Source: Niastella populi (GTDB taxonomy: Bacteria > Bacteroidota > Bacteroidia > Chitinophagales > Chitinophagaceae). From it: a stretch of 64,000 bases of DNA. The DNA is taken from assembly GCF_002078015.1 (NCBI RefSeq), contig NZ_LWBP01000188.1:186001-250000 (forward strand), written 5' to 3'. Of the stretch, positions 16,116-26,000 are shown in pieces. Numbering within the stretch: position 1 is the first letter of the stretch; every line of letters begins with the position of its first letter. The translations under genes and the position numbers were made by a program. The notes under the pieces were generated by a model that ran no database searches, had not been told where the DNA came from, and worked only from the letters and a program-made list of their open reading frames with translations.

Positions 16116-16215
16116 GCGGCACCGTGGTTAAATTTTGTATCGCGAATTTAAGATCTTCAACTGGTTCATAAGGTAGATTTGCCTTTTGCTCTCCGCCAGC
16201 TGGCAGGCCTGGGGG

Positions 16216-17295
16216 TTAACCTTTTTTACCGGCGAACTCCTGCATGAGGCCGGTGAGCACCTGCACGCTTTCAAGCGGTAACGCATTGTAAAGGGAAACC
16301 CTGAACCCGCCTACACTGCGATGGCCTTTTATGCCAACGATATTGTGCTGTTTGCAGAGGGTCAGAAATTCTTTTTCCAGCCCGGCATTATCCATTATAA
16401 AACAGGCGTTCATGATGCTGCGGTCTTCTTTATTGATAGCCGTGCCTTTGAACACCGGCAGGCTATCGATGGCGTTGTACAGCAATTGCGCTTTCTGGTT
16501 ATTGATCTTTTCAATAGCTTCCACGCCGCCCAGGTTTTTCAACCAGCGCAGGGTAAGCATACAAACGTATACAGCAAACACCGGTGGGGTATTCAGCATC
16601 GAACCGTTCTCGACGTGATTGCGATAATCCATCATAGAAGGCAGTTTGCGGGTTACCTTACCGAGAATGTTCTTGTTTACGATCACCAGGTTTACACCGG
16701 CGGCGCCAACATTTTTTTGAGCACCGGCGTATATAAGGTCGAATTTGTTGAAATCCATTTTACGGCTCAGGATATCACTGCTCATGTCTGCTACAAGTGG
16801 TACGCCGGCTTCAAAAAATGGGGTGAAATCGTGCCACTGTACACCGTGAATGGTTTCATTGGTGGTAAGGTGCAGGTATTTGGCGGTTTTGGGAACCGTA
16901 AATTGTTTGGGCAGGTGATTGTAGTTCGACTCTTTGGCGCTGGCAACCACTTCTACATGGCCAAAGATCCTGGCTTCCTTTATAGCTTTGGCCGACCAGG
17001 TGCCGGTATCGGTATATGCGGCTATTTCATTATCATTCAACAGGTTCATGGGAATCTGAAAGAACTGGGTGGAAGCACCGCCATGAAGGAACAATACTTC
17101 ATGCTGATCGTCGAGCTGCATTAATTCTTTCACGAGCGCAATGGCTTCATCCATTACTGCCTGAAACAGGTCGGTACGATGACCGATCTCCAGGATCGAC
17201 AAACCGGAATTGTTATAGTTTAAAATGGCTTCACTGGCTTGTTTGAATACTTCGCGGGGCAGAATGCTGGGCCCTGCATTAAAATTGTGCATCAT
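16216..17295 (-). CDS. serC: 3-phosphoserine/phosphohydroxythreonine transaminase
   Basis: 359 residues from MMHNFNAGPSILPREVFKQASE. Class V aminotransferase: NFNAGPSILP at the N-terminus, EVLFLHGGASTQFFQIPMNLL, ADMSSDILSRKMDFNKFDLIYAGAQKNVGAAG with the PLP-lysine, and the C-terminal KGHRSVGGFRVSLYNALPLE substrate motif. It makes phosphoserine in serine synthesis and 4-phosphohydroxythreonine in the DXP-dependent pyridoxal phosphate route (PdxF activity). The frame is open to 17331, but family proteins start at M(M)HNFNAGPS, so 17295 (or 17292) is chosen. Confidence 0.95.
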   Translation of the reverse strand: MMHNFNAGPSILPREVFKQASEAILNYNNSGLSILEIGHRTDLFQAVMDEAIALVKELMQLDDQHEVLFLHGGASTQFFQIPMNLLNDNEIAAYTDTGTWSAKAIKEARIFGHVEVVASAKESNYNHLPKQFTVPKTAKYLHLTTNETIHGVQWHDFTPFFEAGVPLVADMSSDILSRKMDFNKFDLIYAGAQKNVGAAGVNLVIVNKNILGKVTRKLPSMMDYRNHVENGSMLNTPPVFAVYVCMLTLRWLKNLGGVEAIEKINNQKAQLLYNAIDSLPVFKGTAINKEDRSIMNACFIMDNAGLEKEFLTLCKQHNIVGIKGHRSVGGFRVSLYNALPLESVQVLTGLMQEFAGKKG

Positions 17296-17390
17296 TGTTT
17301 CGTTAAATTGAAGGAGTGCAAAAGTATTCAATTCGCGTGACTATAGGCAGGGCGAATTTTACATAGGATACGTAAGTTGTTCATTATGAA

Positions 17391-18356
17391 CTAATCACAA
17401 TCTTTTCCATTTGCCTGTCTGCTTAACCAGGCGGCATTCAGTTTGTCAAATTCCCGGCGGTCCTGCTCGCTGAAGTTTTTGTTTATGAGTTGTTTCAGAT
17501 CGGGCTGGCCGGCATTTACCCAGGCGGTGTACCAAAAAGAAGCAACGGCTGCAATGGATTGGCGCATGCGTCTTTCGATCATATTATTGAGCTCCTGATT
17601 GTACGCCAGGCAGTAGCGGGTAGAATATTGACGGATGGCCTGGCCGTTCCGTGGTTCGAATGAATATTTCTGATCGCCTGAAAAGCGGGTGGTCAGTTCT
17701 TTTTCTATTCTTAAAACACTGTCTGCAGCAGCGGCGCTTTCAAGCACGCGTTTCCAGGTAAATGATACGGGGTTTGAAATATATTCGGCCTTGCCAATCA
17801 TAAAATCCCAGGAACTGGCGGCGAGCAGTTCAGGTATGCGCGATTCCCAAAAGGCATGAATGCCGTGCTGGTTGGTGAGCTGGCCGTTATGGTTGCTGCA
17901 TACATGCAGCGGTACATGTGCATCGCCAATGTAATGGCCTATATCGGCCGACAGCTTCAGGATCCTGACCTGGTCTTTTTCTTTAAAGGCAGCGGTGAGG
18001 CGGAACAGCATGGTTTGAATATGCCAGGGAACGATGCCATATTTCTGCAGGGTATCGCGGCCGTATTTTTCAAGCGCTTTGTGCCAGTTGCGGGGTAATG
18101 AATCGAATGGATACACGCCATAGTGGTCGATGTCAATATAGTGGCGGGCGCCTTCCCCGGCCACGGCATACCGCCGTTTATCGGGGTCAACGGCATGATC
18201 GCTCAGGAACTGGATGTTGGTTTTATACAGCACCAGCATTTCGGGCGGCAGCATAAAAACCGCGTAATAGTTTATTTGTTTGTGCGCATAAAAGCCCCAG
18301 GGGAAGGAGGGTTGAATACATAGCAACCATACCGTTATAAGCAGTAGCTTTTTCAT
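17391..18356 (-). CDS. Exported P1-nuclease / zinc phospholipase C-like protein
   Basis: 321 residues from MKKLLLITVWLLCIQPSFPWGFYAHK. The signal peptide ends so that the mature protein would begin with Trp (WGFYAHKQINYYAV), as in the S1/P1 nuclease and phospholipase C fold where that Trp ligates zinc. Further likely zinc ligands are DIDHYG, ADIGHYIGDAHVPLHVCSNHNGQ and HGIHAFWES. It is a periplasmic or secreted zinc hydrolase, and nuclease versus phospholipase cannot be decided. The upstream extension to 18437 reads into a heptamer repeat and is rejected. Confidence 0.8.
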   Translation of the reverse strand: MKKLLLITVWLLCIQPSFPWGFYAHKQINYYAVFMLPPEMLVLYKTNIQFLSDHAVDPDKRRYAVAGEGARHYIDIDHYGVYPFDSLPRNWHKALEKYGRDTLQKYGIVPWHIQTMLFRLTAAFKEKDQVRILKLSADIGHYIGDAHVPLHVCSNHNGQLTNQHGIHAFWESRIPELLAASSWDFMIGKAEYISNPVSFTWKRVLESAAAADSVLRIEKELTTRFSGDQKYSFEPRNGQAIRQYSTRYCLAYNQELNNMIERRMRQSIAAVASFWYTAWVNAGQPDLKQLINKNFSEQDRREFDKLNAAWLSRQANGKDCD

Positions 18357-18422
18357 GAAATGGCATGTGTGCGTAAAGTTATAGTGTGAGGAGGTGAATA
18401 GCCGGTTTTTGTCGGGTAATTT

Positions 18423-18527
18423 CAGTTCACAGTTCACAGTTCACAGTTCACAGTTCACAGTTCACAGTTCATAGTTCACAGTTCACAGTTCATAGTTCAT
18501 AGTTCACAGTTCTTAGTTTTTAGTTCA
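18423..18527. repeat. Heptamer tandem repeat (YAGTTCA)x15
   Basis: About fifteen head-to-tail heptamers: seven perfect CAGTTCA copies (18423-18471), then a mix of TAGTTCA, CAGTTCA and decayed copies. The period is 7, so a frame would shift every unit. It is intergenic. Confidence 0.9.
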
Positions 18528-18577
18528 GTTATGAGTTTTCAGGTTTTGTTCTCAACTGTCTTTGCCGGCGTTTCGGC

Positions 18578-18621
18578 GGCGGTTAGCCGCCAAAAGAAAA
18601 CGGTTGGCCAACGGCCAACCG
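18578..18621. terminator. Two adjacent GC-rich hairpins
   Basis: GGCGG-TTAG-CCGCC (18578-18591) and CGGTTGGCC-AAC-GGCCAACCG (18601-18621) are perfect stems, downstream of the DUF502 gene on the minus strand. There is no long U-run, so the terminator function is tentative. Confidence 0.45.
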
Positions 18622-18662
18622 GTAAATGATGTAACAGCCTGGCAAACGCGCCGGCCCGCTCA

Positions 18663-18702
18663 AACTGAACAACTGAACAACTGAACAACTGAATAACTGA
18701 CC
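18663..18702. repeat. Octamer tandem repeat (AACTGAAC)x5
   Basis: Three perfect AACTGAAC units followed by AACTGAAT and AACTGACC. The sequence is roughly the reverse complement of the heptamer array at 18423-18527 (TGAAC/ACTG words), so the two arrays flank the hairpins in opposite orientation. A further TCAAC-rich tract follows at 18755-18798. Confidence 0.8.
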
Positions 18703-18796
18703 AACCCCGCCCTGCCGGCGCAAAATCCTTTATCACCACCGGCACTTTTAGCAACTTGTAAACTGGTCAACCGTCACTAGTCAACCCGTCAACTAA

Positions 18797-19435
18797 TCAA
18801 CTCTTCTTATCATCCTCCTCAATTGTGGTTACCCCGCCCGAGATGGCAAACTTCATTGCTTCTGCCGAACTGATATCGGTTATCAGGCGTACCCTGTCGG
18901 CCTTTACAAAATACAGGCGGCCGGTAAAGGCATAGGATTGCGGAACATAAACGGCAACATATTCCTGCAGGCCAAATTCATGCAGGTCTTCCTGGGTAAT
19001 AAAACCTATTTGCCATACATCCGTTGTTTCTATGCTTACCAATACCGATTTGTCGAACTTCCTTTTATTGCCGGCGAAGGCTTCAAAAAAGTCTTTCACG
19101 GTTGAATACAACAGTTTGATACCGGGCGTGCGTTCGAGTACTTTATCGAACAGATCAACCAGTTTACTTACAATAAACGAAGAGGAGATATAACCCACCA
19201 GTATAACGATGAGGGTTACCAGAATAAAACCAAGCCCCGGAATTTTTTTAGGGTTGCCATTGGCGTCAGTACCTAACAGATCGGGTGAAAAATACCCGAT
19301 AAGGCTGGGTAAGATATTATCAATAAAATTAAATAAAGCCGTCACGGCATAGATGGTGATGGCGATCGGCGCTAAAATTATTAGCCCCTGCAGGAAATAT
19401 TGTATGAATTTTTTAAATATATGAGGAGATTTCAT
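18797..19435 (-). CDS. DUF502 family membrane protein
   Basis: 212 residues from MKSPHIFKKFIQYFLQGLIILAPIAITIYAV. Two membrane helices lie at about residues 11-36 and 69-93, followed by the conserved soluble part with RTPGIKLLYSTVKDFFEAF, FITQEDL and VYVPQSYAFTGRLYFV. Function unknown. Plant relatives are LIKE-COV. The upstream extension to 19528 is rejected in favour of ATG 19435. A perfect -7 box TAATTTTG lies on the minus strand at 19457-19464, and the gene is divergent from the tetR efflux operon. Confidence 0.9.
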   Translation of the reverse strand: MKSPHIFKKFIQYFLQGLIILAPIAITIYAVTALFNFIDNILPSLIGYFSPDLLGTDANGNPKKIPGLGFILVTLIVILVGYISSSFIVSKLVDLFDKVLERTPGIKLLYSTVKDFFEAFAGNKRKFDKSVLVSIETTDVWQIGFITQEDLHEFGLQEYVAVYVPQSYAFTGRLYFVKADRVRLITDISSAEAMKFAISGGVTTIEEDDKKS

Positions 19436-19456
19436 GTTGTGCTTTGTTTTGCATTC

Positions 19457-19464
19457 CAAAATTA
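19457..19464 (-). promoter_or_regulatory. -7 promoter box TAATTTTG for DUF502 gene
   Basis: Perfect TAnnTTTG on the minus strand, 21 bp before ATG 19435. No clear -33 TTG. Confidence 0.5.
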
Positions 19465-19592
19465 ATCCACTTCCGCTGGCTGGTAAAATAAGGTTGTGTA
19501 AAGATGCATGTTTTGAATTGGAAAGCAATCGGTTAGCAAAGATAAGGGCGGCGACGGTTCCTTAGCGGAGGTACCGGCGAAAATTTAAAGAA

Positions 19593-19606
19593 CGAACAGT
19601 TGTTCG
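19593..19606. promoter_or_regulatory. Candidate TetR operator CGAACA-GT-TGTTCG
   Basis: Inverted repeat CGAACA/TGTTCG with a 2-bp centre, lying within a wider CCGGCG...CGCCGG inverted pair and 45 bp upstream of the -33 element of the tetR efflux operon. The dyad size suits a TetR dimer. Its distance from the core promoter makes the assignment tentative. Confidence 0.4.
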
Positions 19607-19650
19607 CGCCGGGGCTTTGTTACCGGCGGTCAAAAAATGGGGATGGAAAC

Positions 19651-19681
19651 TTTGGTAACGATAAAAGTTTCTATAGTTTTG
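19651..19681 (+). promoter_or_regulatory. Full Bacteroidota promoter for the tetR efflux operon
   Basis: -33 TTTG (19651-19654), 19-bp spacer, -7 TAGTTTTG (19674-19681). Both boxes match consensus with ideal spacing. The predicted start lies near 19688, which places the tetR start at ATG 19694 and rules out the earlier in-frame ATG at 19637. Confidence 0.8.
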
Positions 19682-19693
19682 TTCCCGATTATT

Positions 19694-20356
19694 ATGATAA
19701 CAGAAGGAAACACAAAAGTGAGGATCCGGGAAAAAGCGAAAGAACTGTTCTTACGATATGGTATTCGCTCTGTTTCCATGGATGATATAGCCAACCAGCT
19801 GGGCATGTCGAAAAAAACGATCTATCAGTATTATACTGATAAGAACGAGCTGGTTGATGCGGTGGTGGAGGATGAGGTGCTCGATATGCAGAACGATTGC
19901 ATGAAGTGCGGCGAGAATGCGAAGGATGCGATCGAAGAGATCTTTTTAACCGTTGACCAGGTAGTTGAACAATTAAGCAGCATGAACCCGATGGTGCTGT
20001 ACGATATGGAGAAGTTCCATATTCGGGCATTCCAGCGGTTTATGGAGCATAAAAATAAATTCCTGTTACAGGTGATTCGAAAAAACCTGGAGTGGGGTAT
20101 AAAGGATGGGCTCTACCGCCCTGATGTAGATGTTGATATATTATCGAAGTTCAGGTTAGAATCGATGATGATCCCCTTCAACATAGACCTTTTCCCGCCT
20201 TCCCGGTATAAATTATCAGAAGTTACCAAAGCTATCATCGAGCATTACGTTTACGGGGTTGCATCCCTGAAAGGACATAAACTTATCTTAAAATATCAAC
20301 AGCATAGAAATAAAAATGCAAAGAACTATGAAACTGAAACCGGTAAGCATAAATAG
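19694..20356 (+). CDS. TetR/AcrR-family transcriptional regulator
   Basis: 220 residues from MITEGNTKVRIREKAKELFLRYG. The N-terminal HTH spans about residues 8-55 (GIRSVSMDDIANQLGMSKKTIYQYYTDKNELVDAV, the classic TetR helix-turn-helix), followed by a helical ligand-binding domain. It is the first gene of the operon tetR-tolC-adaptor-RND, so it most likely represses this pump and itself in response to a pump substrate. Its 3' end overlaps the tolC-like gene by 41 bp (29 bp if tolC starts at 20328). Confidence 0.92.
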   Translation: MITEGNTKVRIREKAKELFLRYGIRSVSMDDIANQLGMSKKTIYQYYTDKNELVDAVVEDEVLDMQNDCMKCGENAKDAIEEIFLTVDQVVEQLSSMNPMVLYDMEKFHIRAFQRFMEHKNKFLLQVIRKNLEWGIKDGLYRPDVDVDILSKFRLESMMIPFNIDLFPPSRYKLSEVTKAIIEHYVYGVASLKGHKLILKYQQHRNKNAKNYETETGKHK

Positions 20357-21737
20357 CATCGCCCTGGTGGTTGTACTGGCAGGTATAATACAACCGGCAC
20401 TGGCACAGCAAAAGCATGAATTAACCGTAAAAGAAGCAGTTGAATATGCAAAGAAGAACAGTGTAAGGGTTAAAAATATCCTGCTCGACTACAAATTGCA
20501 GGAGCAAACCAACCGCGAGATCACTTCGCAGGCGTTCCCGCAACTCGATGCAAGGGCAGGCGCGCAATACAATCCCAACATTGCCGTACAGGCCTTTCCC
20601 AACTTTATTGCCGCCGGTACTTACGGCGTGTTACAACAGGAAGGGGTAAAGAACGCTGCCGGCCAGCCGATCATTTCGCCCAGCGACTTCGGGTTGATTG
20701 AAGCCCAGTTCGGTACTAAGTATACGGCTAATATCGGCGTTGACCTTAGCCAGATCTTATTCGACGGCCAGGTGTTCGTTGGCCTGCAGGCAAGGGAAAC
20801 TTCGCTGCAATGGGCAAGAGCCAATATCGAAGTAACTGAAGAACTGATAAAGTCGAACGTTTACAAAGTGTATTACCAGTTGGTAACGGGTAAAACCCAG
20901 CTCGAGCTACTCGATGCCAACATTGCCCGGTTACAAAAACTGCATCATGATACCGAAGAAATGTATAAGAACGGTTTTTCGGAAAAGCTCGATGTTGATA
21001 AGATAACTGTACAGATAGCTAACCTCGAGACCGAAAAGAAGAAAGTACAAACGATGATCTATAAGGGATATCTGGGCCTGAAAGTGCTGATGGGCATGCC
21101 GGTTAGAGATGAGGTTACATTGAAAGATACCCTCAGCGATAGCATGATAAAAGACGGGATCCTTGAAGCCAGCACTTATAACTATGCTGACAGAAAAGAG
21201 TTCCAGTATGCCGAGTTGGGAAAAAAGCTGCGTGAGTTCGATGTTAAACGGTACAAATTGAGCCAGATCCCTACGGTAAGGCTTACCGGTTCGTATTCGA
21301 AAAACGCCATGCGTAATAAGTTCGATATTTTCAGCAAAGGCGAATGGTATACTTTCTCAAATATCGGGGTGAATATTTCAGTACCGCTTTTTCACGGTTT
21401 CAGCACCCGCTCGAAAATTGAAACGGCAAAGTTGAATCTGCAGAAAACTTCCAACGACATAGAGAATCTGAAATTATCTATCGATCAGGAGGTAGACAGC
21501 GCCCGGGCTAATTTCAAAACGGCCGTTGAAGCTATGGACTTTCAAAAGAAGAATATGAAACTGGCCGAAGAAGTGTATGAACAAACGAAGAAGAAATATG
21601 AGGCGGGTTTAGGTTCCAATACAGAGATCACCACCGCGCAAACCGATCTTAAAACCGCGCAAACCAACTATATCACCGCGCTGCAGGAAGCCATTATTGC
21701 ACGCATCGATTATTTAAAGGCCATAGGAAAACTGTAA
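20316..21737 (+). CDS. TolC-family outer membrane efflux protein
   Basis: 473 residues. A signal peptide (MKLKPVSINSIALVVVLAGIIQPALAQQ) is followed by the two-repeat outer membrane efflux protein fold: long coiled-coil helices (YKLQEQTNREITSQAFPQLDARAGAQYNPN..., LEKLKLSIDQEVDSARANFKTAVEAMDFQKKNMKLAEEVYEQTKKKYEAGLGSNTEITTAQ type segments, C-terminal AGLGSNTEITTAQTDLKTAQ). It forms the outer membrane exit duct of the RND pump. The start may be ATG 20316 or ATG 20328, and both give a signal peptide. It is co-translated with tetR by overlap. Confidence 0.92.
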   Translation: MQRTMKLKPVSINSIALVVVLAGIIQPALAQQKHELTVKEAVEYAKKNSVRVKNILLDYKLQEQTNREITSQAFPQLDARAGAQYNPNIAVQAFPNFIAAGTYGVLQQEGVKNAAGQPIISPSDFGLIEAQFGTKYTANIGVDLSQILFDGQVFVGLQARETSLQWARANIEVTEELIKSNVYKVYYQLVTGKTQLELLDANIARLQKLHHDTEEMYKNGFSEKLDVDKITVQIANLETEKKKVQTMIYKGYLGLKVLMGMPVRDEVTLKDTLSDSMIKDGILEASTYNYADRKEFQYAELGKKLREFDVKRYKLSQIPTVRLTGSYSKNAMRNKFDIFSKGEWYTFSNIGVNISVPLFHGFSTRSKIETAKLNLQKTSNDIENLKLSIDQEVDSARANFKTAVEAMDFQKKNMKLAEEVYEQTKKKYEAGLGSNTEITTAQTDLKTAQTNYITALQEAIIARIDYLKAIGKL

Positions 21738-21797
21738 AAATCCATACGCTATAAAACTCTAAACCAACAAATGCAATCACCGGATAAATTATCAGAT

Positions 21798-23009
21798 ATG
21801 AAACGTACGTATAACATAATGGGCACTGCAGCAGTTATACTTTTTATGACAGCATGTGCTGGTAAAAGTGAACTGGAGAAGAAAAAAGAAGAGCTTGAGA
21901 AACTAAAAACCCAACAGGTAGAAACCGGCGCCGAAATTACGAAGCTGGAGAAGGAAATTGCAAAACTGGATACCAGTTTCAAATTACCCGAAAAGCCGAA
22001 ACTGGTTGTGCTAACGCCGGTTACTTCAAGCCCCTTCACTCACTATATAGATCTGCAGGGTAAGGTAGGAACCGATAATGAAGCGGTTGTTACTCCCCGT
22101 GGCCAGGGCGGCCAGGTAAAAGCATTGTACGTAAAACAAGGTGATAATGTAAGAAAAGGCCAGTTGCTGATGAAGCTCGACGATGCGGTAACCCGCCGCC
22201 AGATCGAGCAGGCTAATGTGCAGTTGAAACTGGCCCAAACCTTATATGAGCGCCGTAAAAACCTGTGGGATCAGAAGATAGGCACCGAAGTGGAATTATT
22301 GAACGCAAAAAGCAATGTAGATAACCTGGAAAAGCAGATCGACCTGTTAAAAGAAGAGTTGGATATGTCGAACGTATATGCCGGGATCTCAGGAGTAGCC
22401 GAACGGGTGAATATTAAGGTTGGTGAAACGTTCAGCGGTTCAACCGCATCGATGCTTGGTATTTCCATCGTAAACACCAATAACCTGAAAGTTACAGCCG
22501 ATGTCCCTGAAGCGTACCAGACAAAAGTAAAAGAAGGTACCAACCTGTTGGTTACACTTCCCGAGGATAATAACAAATCGATCAAAACAAAAGTGTCGGT
22601 AGCCGGCAGGCTCATCGATCCCAATACCCGGTCGTTTTATATTGAAGGAAAAATTCCCGGCAATGGCGGTTTCCGCCCCGGCCAGATAGCCATGGTTCGA
22701 ATTCAGGATTATTCAGTACCTGATGCGATCACCATTCCTATCAATACCATTCAGAACGATGAAAAAGGAAAATTCATTATGGTTGCCGCCAAAGAAGGCA
22801 ATAAGCAGGTAGCCAGAAAACGCCCCGTAGTTCCGGGATTGTTGTATGGCGATAAGCTCGAAATAAAAAGCGGTTTGCAATCCGGCGATGTAGTGATCAC
22901 TGACGGTTTCCAGGGGTTGTACGACGGCCAGGCCATCATTACCGATGCCAGCCAGCCGGTTACCGCCGAGAGTAACAAGCCCGCCGCTGCTGCCGGTAAA
23001 AGTAAATAG
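21798..23009 (+). CDS. RND efflux periplasmic adaptor (membrane fusion lipoprotein)
   Basis: 403 residues from MKRTYNIMGTAAVILFMTACAGKSE, with a lipobox (FMTAC) so the mature protein is lipid-anchored. A short coiled coil (ELEKKKEELEKLKTQQVETGAEITKLEKEIAKLD) precedes the lipoyl/barrel-sandwich domain (VTPRGQGGQVKALYVKQGDNVRKGQLLMKLDD), the alpha hairpin (IEQANVQLKLAQTLYERRKNLWDQKIG) and beta-barrel domains (GLQSGDVVITDGFQGLYDGQ). The ORF opens at 21771, but the signal peptide is best from 21798. It links the RND pump to the TolC-like duct. Confidence 0.93.
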   Translation: MKRTYNIMGTAAVILFMTACAGKSELEKKKEELEKLKTQQVETGAEITKLEKEIAKLDTSFKLPEKPKLVVLTPVTSSPFTHYIDLQGKVGTDNEAVVTPRGQGGQVKALYVKQGDNVRKGQLLMKLDDAVTRRQIEQANVQLKLAQTLYERRKNLWDQKIGTEVELLNAKSNVDNLEKQIDLLKEELDMSNVYAGISGVAERVNIKVGETFSGSTASMLGISIVNTNNLKVTADVPEAYQTKVKEGTNLLVTLPEDNNKSIKTKVSVAGRLIDPNTRSFYIEGKIPGNGGFRPGQIAMVRIQDYSVPDAITIPINTIQNDEKGKFIMVAAKEGNKQVARKRPVVPGLLYGDKLEIKSGLQSGDVVITDGFQGLYDGQAIITDASQPVTAESNKPAAAAGKSK

Positions 23010-23045
23010 CATTAGGAAGACTTACTTACACACCAAATTCATTGT

Positions 23046-26000
23046 ATGAGTGTTTTAGAAAATATTACAGGTAAGTTCAAAAATTTCGGTCCAACCACAT
23101 GGAGTATAAAAAACAAAACCTCCATTTACCTGGTAATGCTGATCGTGAGTTTGATCGGCGTATTCCAGTTCGTTACCTTACCTAAAGAACAATTTCCCGA
23201 TATCGTTATCCCTACCATTTATGTTCAAACCATATATTTTGGTAACTCGCCAAAGGATATCGAAAACCTGGTTACCCGCCCCATTGAAAAACAGATCAAG
23301 GGTATAACGGGTGCCAAGATCAATAAAACCACCAGTACTTCGGTAGCAGATTATTCAGCCATTATGGTTGAGTTTGGCACCGATGTAAAAACCGATGTGG
23401 CGCTTCAAAAAGTAAAAGATGCGGTTGACAAGGCCAAACCCGACCTGCCTACCGACCTTACCGAAGAGCCCTCTGTAATGGAGGTGAGCTTTTCGGAACA
23501 GCCCATCATGTATGTGAACCTGTACGGCGATTATGACCTGCCCAGGTTGAAAGAATATGCCGACGATCTGCAGGACCGCCTCGAAGAATTGACGCAATTG
23601 AACCGGGTAGACCTGGTTGGGGCGCCCGAGCGCGAGTTCCAGATCAATGTCGACAACTACAAAATGCGCAGCGCCGGTATCACCTTCGATGATATTGCCG
23701 GGGCTGTTTCCCGCGAGAACCTCGATATTTCCGGCGGTTTGCTCGATGTGGGTAATACCAAACGTACCCTGCAGTTGAAAGGACAGTTCAAAACCGCATA
23801 CGACATTCAGAAGGTGGTTGTTCGCAACACCGGCGGTGCGCCTATTTACCTGAAAGATATTGCCGAAATAAAAGATACCATCAAGGAAAGGGAAAGCTAT
23901 GCGCGGTTGAATGGAAAAAACGTAATTACGCTGAACATTATCAAACGCGCCGGTGAGAACCTTATCGAAACTTCCGATGCGGTTAAGAATGTAGTGGAGG
24001 AAATGCAGGAAAGCCAGTTTCCCAAAGACCTGAACGTTTCAGTGACCGGCGATCAAAGTAAAGCTTCCCGTACATCGTTCAACGAACTGGTGAACACCAT
24101 CGTTATCGGTTTCGTACTGGTATTGATCATCCTCATGTTCTTCATGGGTGTTACCAACGCGTTCTTCGTGGCCCTTTCGGTGCCGCTGAGTATGTTCGTG
24201 GCATTCATCTTTTTGCCTGCCGCCGACCTCATTGTTGGTACGCATGTTACCCTCAACTTCATCGTACTGTTCGCCCTGTTGTTCGGTTTGGGTATTATCG
24301 TAGATGACGCTATAGTGGTAATTGAAAATACACACCGCATCTTCGTACAGGGCAATGGCCGCCTTACCAGTGAGCGGTCGGCCATGATGGCCGCTGGTGA
24401 AGTATTCATTCCGGTACTGGCGGGTACATTAACAACGCTGGCGCCGTTCTTCCCGCTGTTGTTCTGGCCCGGTATCATTGGTAAGTTCATGATCTACCTG
24501 CCAACGATGCTCATCTTTACACTTACCGCATCGCTGATAGTTGCCTTTATCATGAACCCCGTGTTTGCGGTTGATTTCATGAACCATCCCGAAGGAGAAA
24601 CGAAACCGCCCAAATCGGCCATCTTCCGCAAACCATCATTATGGGTTACGCTGGGTGTTGGTATCCTGTTAGACCTGGCAGGTTTTACCTTCCTTGGAAA
24701 CTTCCTGATCTTCATAGTGCTCATGATCATCCTGAACAAGTATGTGCTCGATGATATGATCCACGGTTTTCAGAACCGTGCATTGCCCTGGATCATGGGT
24801 CATTATGAAACGTCATTACGCTGGGCGTTGAAAGGATGGCGCCCCGTTCACTTACTGTTAGGTACATTCGGTTTGCTCATACTTACTTTCTGGTTCTTTG
24901 GTGCACGTAATGTGCCCGTGGTGTTCTTCCCCGGCGGTGATCCCAACCAGATCTATGTGTATCTGAAACTACCGGTAGGTACCGATGTGGAGTATACCGA
25001 TTCTATTACCCACACACTGGAAGAAAAAGTTTACCGTATACTGCATATGGATAAAGACGGCAAAGGGGGGTATAAAGAAAACCCCATTGTTGAGAGTGTG
25101 ATCAGCAACGTAGCGGTAGGCGCCAGCGACCCCAACAGCGGCGACAGAAGTACAAGACCCGAACTGGGCCGTATACAGGTTTCGTTCGTGGAATTTGAAA
25201 AACGCCATGGCGTTGCTACCAAACCGATACTTGATTCAATTCGACAGGCAATAAAAGGCATTCCCGGGGCGGAAATTTCGGTTGACCAGGAACAGAACGG
25301 TCCGCCAACCGAACCGCCGGTTAACATTGAGGTAGCGAGCGAAGAATTTGATGACCTCATCAAAACAGCGGTATCGCTTAAGAATTATCTCGATTCAATA
25401 CAGGTTCCGGGTGTTGAGGAATTGAAAATGGATATCGACCTTACCAACCCCGAGGTTTCCTTTACGGTCGACCGCGAGCGGGCATTGATCGAAGGCGTGT
25501 CTACCGCTCAGATAGGACAGCAGATCAGGACGGCCGTATTCGGAAGAGAAGTGTCGAAGATCAAAGACGGTGAAGATGAATACAAGATTCAGTTGCGCAA
25601 CCTCGAAGGCCAACGGAAGAGCCTGACCGACCTGCTGAATATGAACGTTACCTTCCGCGATATGGCAACAGGGCAAACGAAAAGCGTGCCCATCAGTTCA
25701 CTCGTAAAGGTTGATTATACCAGCACATTGGGTAGCGTTAAACGGAAGAACCAGAAACGTGTGATCACCGTTCGGTCTAACGTATTGACCGGCTTTACAC
25801 CAACATCAGTAAACCAGGTGATAGCCGGACATATCAATAATTTCAAACAAAAACCCGATGGCGTAACCATTAAGCAAACGGGTGAAGGAGAACAGCAGGC
25901 TGAAACAGGCGCCTTCCTTGGTAAAGCGCTGGTGATAGCTTTGTTCTTTATTCTCCTGATCCTGGTTATACAGTTCAACTCTATCAGTAAACCGGTGATC

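Noticed and set aside
16321-17124. 267-codon plus-strand ORF opposite serC
   Set aside because: Antisense shadow of serC, which has all family motifs.
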